Assembly (NCBI GenBank): GCA_021793115.1
Contig: JAJYTJ010000188.1
Coordinates: 1 to 7,055, forward strand
Direction: 5' to 3'
DNA length: 7,055 nt
Source: Actinomycetes bacterium
Lineage (GTDB): Bacteria > Actinomycetota > Actinomycetes > Actinomycetales > Cellulomonadaceae
The first letter of the stretch is position 1. Every line of letters starts with the position of its first letter. This document shows, in pieces, positions 1 to 5,078 of the stretch. The translations under genes and the position numbers were made by a program. The notes beneath the pieces are model-generated. The model did not search any database. It saw nothing but the letters and a program-made list of their open reading frames with translations, and was not told the DNA's origin.

Positions 1-285
1 CTGCTCGCCTTCACCAGCTTCCCCAAGGCGATCTGGCGGCAGATCTGGAGCAACAACCCCAACGAACGCCTCAACAAGGAGATCCGCCGGCGCACCGACG
101 TCGTCGGGATCTTCCCCGACCGGGACTCCGTGACCCGCCTGGTCGGCGCCGTCCTGGCCGAACAACACGACGAATGGGCCGAAGGACGCCGCTACTTCGC
201 CCTCGACGTGCTGGCCAAGTCCCGACTGACGCTCGTCGCCGAAGGCCAGGAGGTGACCAACCAGCCCCTCGCCCTGACAGCCTGA
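1..285 (+). CDS. IS256 (Mutator) family transposase, C-terminal part
   Basis: This is the last 94 residues of a DDE transposase that catalyses cut-and-copy movement of its own insertion sequence. The reading frame is open from base 1, so the N-terminus lies outside the window. The signature near residues 17-38 ([20 protein letters not shown]) is the hallmark block of IS256/Mutator transposases; the Glu of the NER motif is probably the third catalytic acid of the DDE triad. A usual tail follows, with an EQHDEW motif, and the frame ends in TGA. It is followed after about 25 bases by what looks like the terminal inverted repeat. Whether the complete copy is intact cannot be judged, because about three quarters of the gene is missing from view. 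Family assignment is firm. Confidence 0.93.
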   Translation: MLAFTSFPKAIWRQIWSNNPNERLNKEIRRRTDVVGIFPDRDSVTRLVGAVLAEQHDEWAEGRRYFALDVLAKSRLTLVAEGQEVTNQPLALTA

Positions 286-335
286 CCAACCCGAAGATCA
301 CGCCAACGCGCTACACCACTCCCAGGGACTTGACC
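1..335 (+). mobile_element. Right end of an IS256-family insertion sequence
   Basis: The transposase stop is followed by a short non-coding stretch and then, at about 312-335, a sequence ending in CCCAGGGACTTGACC. This resembles the right terminal repeat of actinobacterial IS256-type elements as I remember them. The left terminus is outside the window, so neither the inverted-repeat pairing nor the target duplication can be tested. The exact boundary near 335 is inferred. Confidence 0.6.
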
Positions 336-606
336 GGCGGATCGCCACAGGGTTGGCCGTCTGTGCGGCGTTGTGAAGTCAGCACTCAAGGGTGCGACAC
401 GTGGGTCGGTCCGCCCGCCTGGATCCATCGTGGGCGGGGTGTGGGCCGTTGTCCACGGCTTTCGGGCCCCGGCCCGGGCTGTCAGGCCAGGGCCCTGGCT
501 CCGTCGGTGAGTGTGGATCCGGCTCAGAGGTCGCGGTCCTGGGCGTCTCGGTCTTTCGTCACCGCGCAGGCGGTGGCGGCTGATCGCGGTCGCCGGATCG
601 ACCCGG
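336..606. other. Non-coding gap between IS256 end and a minus-strand gene
   Basis: I see no convincing gene here. Open frames exist on both strands but have the Arg/Pro/Gly-rich composition of chance frames in GC-rich DNA and lack ribosome sites. The stretch holds a 14-bp perfect palindrome at 486-499 (GCCAGGGCCCTGGC), preceded by another GC-rich self-complementary run (GCCCGGGC, 473-480). These lie over 100 bases beyond the stop of the minus-strand gene ending at 607, so a link to its transcription termination is only possible, not shown. Confidence 0.5.
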
Positions 607-1131
607 CTACCGCTCCCGACCCAGCACAGGGTCGTCCGCAATGACCTGGCGGAGTCGGGCGCTTGCTGCACGGACTGCTGGTGCGGTGGAGTCAACGGCG
701 CGGGCGAAGCGGCGCCGTGCGCCAATCCTTGGTCGCGCGGCAGTTCTCATCGGCTCGTTGGCCGCGTTCACGGCGTCGAGCCCGGCCAGCACGGGGCTGG
801 CCCGGACGGTCGTCAAGAGGAACTCCAGCACCGTCGCGAGCACGTCCTCGGACATGCCGAGCCCGCCGCGGTCAGGGGCGTTGGCGATCACGCTCGGGAG
901 CTGCTGGGCAGCGGCCAGCATCTCGCCGACGGTGAGGTCCCCTCGCGCGCCCCGCGAGCCATCCGGGCTCCACGCCACTCGCGGGGCGACGTCGCTCCAC
1001 AGGAACTCACCCCGGGCACGGCCTTCCGGCACCGCGAAGCAGGCGCGGGCGAGTTCTGGCGCCTGCTTCGCGGCCTCAGGCGGATCGAGCCGCACCGCGG
1101 GTTCGGACCACAGGAACCCAGATGCCGTCAC
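607..1131 (-). CDS. Conserved-looking hypothetical protein, 174 aa
   Basis: I do not recognise this family. The gene starts at GTG (1131-1129 read on the minus strand), preceded by AAGGAG nine bases upstream, a strong ribosome site, and ends in TAG. The product is soluble-looking, with no signal peptide or membrane span. The first ~120 residues have balanced composition, with acidic and aromatic residues (GFLWS near residue 5 recurs as EFLWS near 42), and a probable helical stretch follows the DLTVGEM motif. The last ~45 residues are Arg/Ala-rich. Only 13 bases separate its start from the stop of the truncated minus-strand frame at 1145, so the two probably formed an operon. Its original promoter has likely been lost with the 5' part of that neighbour. 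Confidence 0.6.
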   Translation of the reverse strand: MTASGFLWSEPAVRLDPPEAAKQAPELARACFAVPEGRARGEFLWSDVAPRVAWSPDGSRGARGDLTVGEMLAAAQQLPSVIANAPDRGGLGMSEDVLATVLEFLLTTVRASPVLAGLDAVNAANEPMRTAARPRIGARRRFARAVDSTAPAVRAASARLRQVIADDPVLGRER

Positions 1132-1144
1132 CTCCCGGCTCTCC

Positions 1145-1243
1145 TTACCCGAGGTAGATGTCCTGCCAAAGCGCCGGTGAACTGACGCAGTCGTAGAGCG
1201 CTCCGGTCACGTAGATGTACCCCGTCACCTGATACTCCCCACC
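1145..1243 (-). pseudogene. 3' remnant of an unknown gene, truncated upstream
   Basis: Reading the minus strand toward 1145 gives about 32 codons ending in ALWQDIYLG and TAA. They are rich in Tyr, Val, Ile and Thr, unlike the Arg/Gly/His-rich chance frame further upstream on the same strand. The stop is followed by the ribosome site and GTG of the 607-1131 gene, the spacing expected of an operon. Upstream of about 1243 the plus strand turns into recognisable histidine-kinase sequence, so the rest of this gene appears to have been cut away at a recombination junction. Function unknown. The evidence is composition and context only. Confidence 0.38.
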
Positions 1244-1246
1244 CGA

Positions 1247-1746
1247 GTGGACATCGTCGCCCGTCTCATGGTCGCGATGGCACTTGTCCTGGTGGCGGCC
1301 ACCGTGGCCGCCTGGCTGGTCGCCGGGCCGATCGGCCCCGGCCTGTTCTGCCGGCACGTGCTCGCCAACGTACGCACCTTGGCCGGCTCCGTCGTCGAGC
1401 ACGCTGAGACCGCGTTCGCCTCCGTCAGTGCCCTGACGCCAGCCGTTGCCCTGAGGGCCGCTGCGTTGACCGCCCTGGGCGGCAACTCGGTTCTCGCCCG
1501 CCGAATCGGTGCCTCGCTGGGTGGCATGTCTCGTGCCGCCGCCGCGATGGCGTGCGCGTGATCGTGGCCGACACCGGTGAGGGCATCGCCGGCCAGCGCC
1601 TGCCTCATGTGTTCGAGCGGTTCTCACGGCGGCACGATCAGCGCGCACAGCCCCGGCCCGGGGCGGGCGCCCAGTTCGTCATCGACCTGCCCGCGTCCGG
1701 GCGCAGATCTTCAGCAAGGGTTCATCGTGTGCGACCCGGAACTTGA
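1247..1746 (+). pseudogene. Degenerate two-component sensor histidine kinase
   Basis: This is the wreck of a membrane histidine kinase. Frame 2 from 1247 gives a first membrane span (LMVAMALVLVAATVAAWLV), a GPGLF extracytoplasmic start, a second, partly decayed span, and a HAMP start (ARRIGASLGGMSRAAAAMA). At about 1541-1548 the homology jumps to frame 1, giving DGVRVIVADTGEGIA and HVFERFSR, the D-G-G box and F box of the ATPase domain. At about 1627 it moves back to frame 2 (HGGTISAHSPGPG), then to frame 1 (AQFVIDLPASG). The HisKA domain with the phospho-acceptor His, the N box and the glycine-rich G2 box are absent. At least two internal deletions and several frame changes mean it cannot make an active kinase. 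No start with a good ribosome site is present, and no response-regulator gene adjoins it. Confidence 0.82.
1710..1727 (+). promoter_or_regulatory. Candidate direct-repeat operator for an OmpR-type regulator
   Basis: TTCAGCAAGGGTTCATCG contains two TTCA half-sites spaced 11 bp start to start, one helical turn. This is the arrangement OmpR/PhoB-family regulators usually bind. It lies at the dead end of the kinase pseudogene, about 90 bases upstream of the SHOCT-DoxX pair, so it could serve those genes. I see no clear -35/-10 boxes. The call rests on pattern only. Confidence 0.3.
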
Positions 1747-1812
1747 TCCGCCGGCCTGAGGCTGGTTGGTGAGCGGCCACCTACGCCGCTCGCCCGCGGC
1801 GAGGAGGGCTCG

Positions 1813-2109
1813 ATGGGCCTGTGGTGCAGCCGGATAACCGTCGGTGGCTGGGTGTTCATGGTCGTCGCTCTGACGCTCGTGATCGGTCTGGCCGTCTGGG
1901 CGGTGTGCCGGCTGTTCCCGACACGGGCACAACGGATCCCCGACCCGGGTTCGGCCCTCGATGCTCGCCTCGCCGCGGGCGACCTGGACCTCACCGCCTA
2001 CGTCCAGCTGCGGCAGGAGCTCGCCGGTCGCACGGCGGTCGCCACGGCCGGGTCGGTCCCGGTCAGCACGGCCCACGGTCGGCGGGGCACGCTCAAAGGA
2101 GGTGCGTGA
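1813..2109 (+). CDS. SHOCT-domain small membrane protein, 98 aa
   Basis: A small protein with one membrane span (residues ~11-33, WVFMVVALTLVIGLAVWAV), then a cytoplasmic linker and a SHOCT-like C-terminal motif (residues ~48-71, ALDARLAAGDLDLTAYVQL). SHOCT domains are short helical segments thought to mediate oligomerisation; the specific role is unknown. The ATG is preceded by GAGGAGGG with good spacing, which fixes the start. The stop TGA overlaps the ATG of the DoxX gene (TGATG), so the two are almost certainly co-translated. The region upstream is the end of a kinase pseudogene, so the promoter may be inherited from it. The tail after residue 72 is low complexity. Confidence 0.85.
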   Translation: MGLWCSRITVGGWVFMVVALTLVIGLAVWAVCRLFPTRAQRIPDPGSALDARLAAGDLDLTAYVQLRQELAGRTAVATAGSVPVSTAHGRRGTLKGGA

Positions 2110-2735
2110 TGGCGACATCGAACACCAGCCCGGTGATCACCCCAGCGGCGGTGAGCCATTGGCCGAAGACTGTGCTGCGGGTGGCGTTCGGCCTGATCTG
2201 GCTGATCGACGCGGCCTTGAAGTGGCTGCCTGGGTTCCGGGCCAGCTACATGGACACCATCATGGGGCAGGCCGACGGACAGCCCGGTTGGCTGCAGCCG
2301 TGGTTCCGATTCTGGATCAACCTGCAGCATCCAGATCCGGCGTTCTTCGCCTACCTGGTCGCCACCGTCGAGACGCTGATCGCGGCCGCGTTGATCGTCG
2401 GCTTCACCCGCAAGTTCAGCTACAGCGCTGCGATCGTGTTCAGCCTGCTGATCGGGTCGACCGCCGAGGGCTTCGGTGGGCCGTACACCTCCGGCGCCGC
2501 GGACATCGGCACCGCCATCGTGTACGCGCTGGTGTTCGCCGCGTTGCTGATCTTCAGCTACTACCAGGGCGCCGCCCCCTTCAGCGTGGACGCCCGGCTG
2601 GAACGGCGCATCGGCTGGTGGCACTGGGTCGCCGAAGTCGGGCACCACCGACCTGACGCCCACACCTTGCCCGAAGAGCGTGTCCCGGCTCGGGCGAGCG
2701 TCATGGCGAACCCACCGCGACGCAAGCCCGCGTAG
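2109..2735 (+). CDS. DoxX family integral membrane protein, 208 aa
   Basis: A four-span membrane protein of the DoxX/DoxD-like superfamily. Spans are at about residues 21-43 (containing LRVAFGLIWLIDAALKWLPG), 79-99, 103-122 and 132-152. The opening R-x-x-FG-x-x-W-x-x-D-A-x-x-K pattern and the GFTRKFSY turn between spans 2 and 3 are typical. Family members include the small subunit of thiosulfate:quinone oxidoreductase and mycobacterial DoxX, which partners with SodA and a sulfurtransferase in redox defence; which role applies here is unknown. Between spans 1 and 2 lies a Trp-rich extracytoplasmic loop (residues 44-78). The C-terminal ~50 residues are polar, with several His. The ribosome site AAAGGAGGTG is a near-perfect anti-SD match, suggesting high translation. 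The start overlaps the SHOCT gene stop. Confidence 0.88.
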   Translation: MATSNTSPVITPAAVSHWPKTVLRVAFGLIWLIDAALKWLPGFRASYMDTIMGQADGQPGWLQPWFRFWINLQHPDPAFFAYLVATVETLIAAALIVGFTRKFSYSAAIVFSLLIGSTAEGFGGPYTSGAADIGTAIVYALVFAALLIFSYYQGAAPFSVDARLERRIGWWHWVAEVGHHRPDAHTLPEERVPARASVMANPPRRKPA

Positions 2736-2784
2736 CCCAAGTCCGTCACCATTCCGTCCCTCTTCGGCGATTCCGGAGGTCCTC

Positions 2785-3042
2785 GTGATCACCTTCCTGG
2801 CCAACAACTGGTACTGGCTCCTGTTCATCGGGGCCATGGTCTTCATGCACGCCGGCCACGGCGGGCACGGCGGACATGGCGGCCACGGCGGGCAGGGTGG
2901 CGCGAACGGACACGGCGGCGCCGCCGGTGGGCACTGCGGAGGCACGACCCACCAGGGCGCCCACCCGCAGGACTCCACCCACGCCACGAGCCACGGCGCG
3001 TCCGCCGAGGGCAGCCCGCCAGCCGGGCCGGCACTACGGTGA
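2785..3042 (+). CDS. Membrane-anchored His/Gly-rich small protein, 85 aa
   Basis: Start chosen at GTG 2785, which follows GGAGG with five bases between and begins the protein directly with a hydrophobic span; the frame is open further upstream but overlaps the end of DoxX and adds only low-quality sequence. Residues 1-21 (ITFLANNWYWLLFIGAMVF) form one membrane segment. The rest is a hydrophilic His/Gly-rich tail with eleven His: a HGG repeat at residues 22-36, more His at 43, 50, 56, 60, 66 and 70, and one Cys at 51. The layout resembles DUF2933-type and other small His-rich proteins found in metal-resistance loci. Binding of Cu, Zn or Ni by the tail is likely from composition but unproven. 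It sits 49 bases after DoxX and may be co-transcribed. Confidence 0.78.
   Translation: MITFLANNWYWLLFIGAMVFMHAGHGGHGGHGGHGGQGGANGHGGAAGGHCGGTTHQGAHPQDSTHATSHGASAEGSPPAGPALR
2854..2898 (+). repeat. Tandem 9-bp repeats encoding G-H-G
   Basis: Five consecutive 9-base units: GGCCACGGC, GGGCACGGC, GGACATGGC, GGCCACGGC and the diverged GGGCAGGGT. The first four encode Gly-His-Gly and the last Gly-Gln-Gly. Third-base variation between units shows selection on the protein or some age, not a fresh slippage array. Unit number could vary between strains. Confidence 0.85.
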
Positions 3043-3052
3043 CCACCCACCA

Positions 3053-3070
3053 CGGCCGGCCTGCCGGCCG
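3053..3070. terminator. Strong GC hairpin between two genes
   Basis: CGGCCGGC-CT-GCCGGCCG is an 8-bp perfect inverted repeat, starting 10 bases after the stop of the His-rich gene and 42 bases before the flavoprotein start. There is no T tract, so it may be an attenuating or mRNA-stabilising hairpin and not a full terminator. Confidence 0.4.
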
Positions 3071-3112
3071 CACCGGACGACCTGCCGATGCCGCACGTCC
3101 TCGCAGGCGAGC

Positions 3113-4345
3113 ATGAACCAGATCGACGACTATGACGCGGTGGTGGTCGGCGCCAGCTTCGCCGGGCTGGCCGCCGCCGGGCAGTTGGTCGGTGCCGGGC
3201 GGGTGCTGCTGGTGGACCGGGAGCCGATCGGGACGGGGCAGACCTCGGCGTGCGGCACGCTGCTGACCGTGCTCGAACGCCTCGAGGCGGGCGACGCCCT
3301 TGAGCAGGTGCACCCGCGGGTCATGCTCAACGTAGCCGGCCGGCGCATCGGGTTCGACACCACGCACCACCCGTTCGCCACATTCGACTACATGACGCTG
3401 TGCCAGATCCTGGCCAGCCGGCTCGGGGACGTGCAGGTCGCCGTGGCACCGTTCGGCGGCGTCGACCCCGACGGCACGCTGCGACTCGGTGCCCGCCGGG
3501 TCCGCTCAGCGGTGCTGATCGACGCCTCGGGGTGGCGGCGGGTCTTGGCCCGCGCCCTGGGTGCGCCACCCCTGGACCGAGCGCACGCCTCCACCGGCGT
3601 GGAGACCCCCGCTCGTCATGTCGGTTGCGCACTGGAGTTCTGGTTCCGTCCCCCGGGCCGGCCCGACGGCGTGCACTGGGCTTTTCCCGCAGGTGATCAC
3701 GTCCGGGACGGAACAGCCTCCTACCTCGCCCACCCCAACGGGCTCAAACGCGACCTGATGCGTTTCACCCACGTGGACGAACTGCCCGCCAAGGCGGTTC
3801 ACGGCGGCGCGTTCCCATCCCGCCTGGCCGAACCGGTCATCGGCCAGGTCTTCCTCGTGGGTGACGCGGCCGGCCAGTGCCTGCCGCTGACCGGGGAGGG
3901 CATTCGCCCCGCCCTGGTGTTCGGGCAGGAAGCCGGCCGGCAGGCCCGCGCCGTGCTGCTCGGCCACCAGGACCTGCCCACAGCACTGGCCCGCTACCGG
4001 CAGGCCGTAACCAAGACTCGTCTGGCCTACCGGACGCTGGAACGCGTCCAGTCCTGGGCGCTGCACCTGCCCCCGACCGTCGTCGGCCATGCAGTCCGCG
4101 CCTCGGCCAGCCCTGGGCTTTCGCCCCTTCTGCAGGCCGCGTACTGGCAGATCGCCGACCCCGACACCCTGCTCGCGGCCCCCGACACCCGGGCCACGAG
4201 CATGCTGCCCCGCGTGCCATGCGCCACCGGGCCCGCCGCCGACCGGCGCCCAGACGCGGCGGGCTTGGCCGCCTGCGCGGCCGGCTGCGACTGCCCGCCA
4301 GGCAGCCCAGCGCCCCAGACTGCGGCCTGCTGCCTGGCGCCGTAA
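3113..4345 (+). CDS. FAD-dependent oxidoreductase, geranylgeranyl-reductase type, 410 aa
   Basis: A flavoprotein of the PHBH-fold/geranylgeranyl reductase family, which reduces double bonds or hydroxylates small substrates with FAD. The dinucleotide-binding motif is at residues 10-20 (VVVGASFAGLA) with an acidic strand end (VDRE, 34-37). A DASGW segment is at 137-141. The second FAD motif, GDAAGQCLPLTGEGI, is at 250-264, followed by the usual helix. Start ATG 3113 places the Rossmann strand near the N-terminus; the ribosome site before it (AGGCGAG) is weak. The body is normal to about residue 365. The tail is unusual, with six Cys at 370, 388, 392, 394, 406 and 407, including C-x3-C-x-C and a CC pair near the end. 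The tail could bind metal or form disulfides, or be an unselected extension. The substrate cannot be told from sequence. Confidence 0.85.
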   Translation: MNQIDDYDAVVVGASFAGLAAAGQLVGAGRVLLVDREPIGTGQTSACGTLLTVLERLEAGDALEQVHPRVMLNVAGRRIGFDTTHHPFATFDYMTLCQILASRLGDVQVAVAPFGGVDPDGTLRLGARRVRSAVLIDASGWRRVLARALGAPPLDRAHASTGVETPARHVGCALEFWFRPPGRPDGVHWAFPAGDHVRDGTASYLAHPNGLKRDLMRFTHVDELPAKAVHGGAFPSRLAEPVIGQVFLVGDAAGQCLPLTGEGIRPALVFGQEAGRQARAVLLGHQDLPTALARYRQAVTKTRLAYRTLERVQSWALHLPPTVVGHAVRASASPGLSPLLQAAYWQIADPDTLLAAPDTRATSMLPRVPCATGPAADRRPDAAGLAACAAGCDCPPGSPAPQTAACCLAP

Positions 4346-4719
4346 TGCTACCGACCCGTTCCCAGGCCAGGTTCTGGCACACCACGTAGAGCAAGCGCGT
4401 ATGGGCCGAGCGGGGCAGCGTCGCACCGCCCGGCCCGTGCCCGTGCCGGATCAGTTCCGCCACGAACCGGGCGCCCACCAGTCAGCCTGGCCGAAGTCGG
4501 TGCGCGGACCGGTAGTGACCCTCACCACCGCGCCCGCTTCCCGCATGCCCGAGGCGTTCATCGGGGGCGACGGACCAGCAGCACCCCCGGTCGGGTGGCG
4601 GCCCGGGCATCCCGAAAGGCCAGGTGCGAGTTGACGAGAGCTTCGTCGTTCGCTGATCGGCCCTCAGCCCAACAGCCGGCGAGGTACCCGACGATCAGGC
4701 ACATGGGGAGGGGGAAGCC
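4346..4719. other. 374-bp gap, possible decayed minus-strand coding
   Basis: No intact gene is supported. On the minus strand, protein-like segments in different frames follow one another: one ending GVLLVRRPR (stop near 4558), a short frame with GPRTDFGQADWWAPGSW, and one with GARFVAELIRHGHGPG running to VVCQNLAWERV. This would fit an old broken gene, but none matches a family I know and GC-rich shadow frames can look alike. The plus strand carries the leader of the next gene, including a dyad at 4626-4653 and the ribosome site GGGGAGGGGGAA. Confidence 0.35.
4626..4653 (+). promoter_or_regulatory. Imperfect dyad overlapping a TTGACG box
   Basis: GCGA-N3-GACGA-N5-TCGTC-N2-TCGC forms an imperfect inverted repeat, with TTGACG (4631-4636) inside its left arm. 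TTGACG matches a sigma-70-type -35 box, but the matching -10 position 17 bases later (TGATCG) is poor. It lies 67 bases upstream of the HMA-like gene and could be its promoter/operator. Confidence 0.28.
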
Positions 4720-4998
4720 ATGAGCGGCAGCGCGTTCGCGGTCGCCGGACTGGCCCGCGGAACCTGGCTGGCAGAGCTGATGGAAGCTGTCCGCGCGGTG
4801 CCGGGCGTGATCGGCGTCGGCGTGACCGTGGTCCACGGCGCACCGTCGGCGCTCACGGTGACCGCGCTGGGCCCGGTGCCCACCGAACAGATCGTCGCCG
4901 CGGTGACCTTGGTCGGCTTCACCTTGGCACCACAGGCCGCTCCGGTCCCGGACAGACCTACGGCCGCCGCGACCCGAACCCCGCCGTCCAGCCGCTAA
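4720..4998 (+). CDS. HMA-fold protein lacking the CxxC metal site, 92 aa
   Basis: The first ~70 residues match the heavy-metal-associated (HMA/CopZ/MerP) fold in spacing and hydrophobic pattern: a first strand (SAFAVAGL), helix (LAELMEAVRAVPGV), second strand (IGVGVTVVHG), third strand (SALTVTAL), helix (PTEQIVAAVTLVGF) and a final TLA strand. In normal family members the loop reads G-M-T-C-x-x-C. Here it is G10-L-A-R13-G-T-W16, so both metal-binding Cys are replaced (by Arg and Trp) and the protein has none elsewhere. The ATG is preceded by GGGGAGGGGGAA, a strong ribosome site, so it is likely expressed. It may be a decoy or regulatory HMA, or a gene losing function. The last ~20 residues are Pro/Thr-rich and disordered. 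A hairpin follows the stop directly. Confidence 0.75.
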   Translation: MSGSAFAVAGLARGTWLAELMEAVRAVPGVIGVGVTVVHGAPSALTVTALGPVPTEQIVAAVTLVGFTLAPQAAPVPDRPTAAATRTPPSSR

Positions 4999-5024
4999 CC
5001 GGTGCCGGCTGCACCCCGCACCGG
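4999..5024 (+). terminator. Hairpin directly after the HMA-like gene
   Basis: CCGGTGC at 4999-5005 pairs with GCACCGG at 5018-5024 across a 12-base loop, starting at the base after the TAA stop. A terminator role is likely from position; there is no T run, as is common in high-GC actinobacteria. Confidence 0.4.
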
Positions 5025-5078
5025 CAGGTGCCCGGAAGCACCGCGCCGCCTGGAGCGCCGGGGATTCTTCATCGAATC

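Noticed and set aside
1821..2108. Upstream extension of the DoxX frame
   Set aside because: The frame is open but overlaps the SHOCT gene; the perfect ribosome site and ATG at 2109 decide the start.
2854..2898. Short tandem repeats as a possible CRISPR-like array
   Set aside because: Units are 9 bases with no spacers and encode in-frame Gly-His-Gly.
1998..3053. 351-codon open frame on the minus strand
   Set aside because: It is antisense to DoxX and the His-rich gene, both with strong start signals; its Pro/Cys repeats are the reverse reading of the HGG repeats.
3506..4426. 306-codon open frame on the minus strand
   Set aside because: It lies opposite the well-supported flavoprotein gene and its translation is Gly/Arg/Gln-rich, typical of antisense frames in GC-rich genes.
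5063..5078. GATTC-N6-GAATC inverted repeat as an operator or IS110 end
   Set aside because: Five-base arms are expected by chance, and no gene or element boundary supports it.
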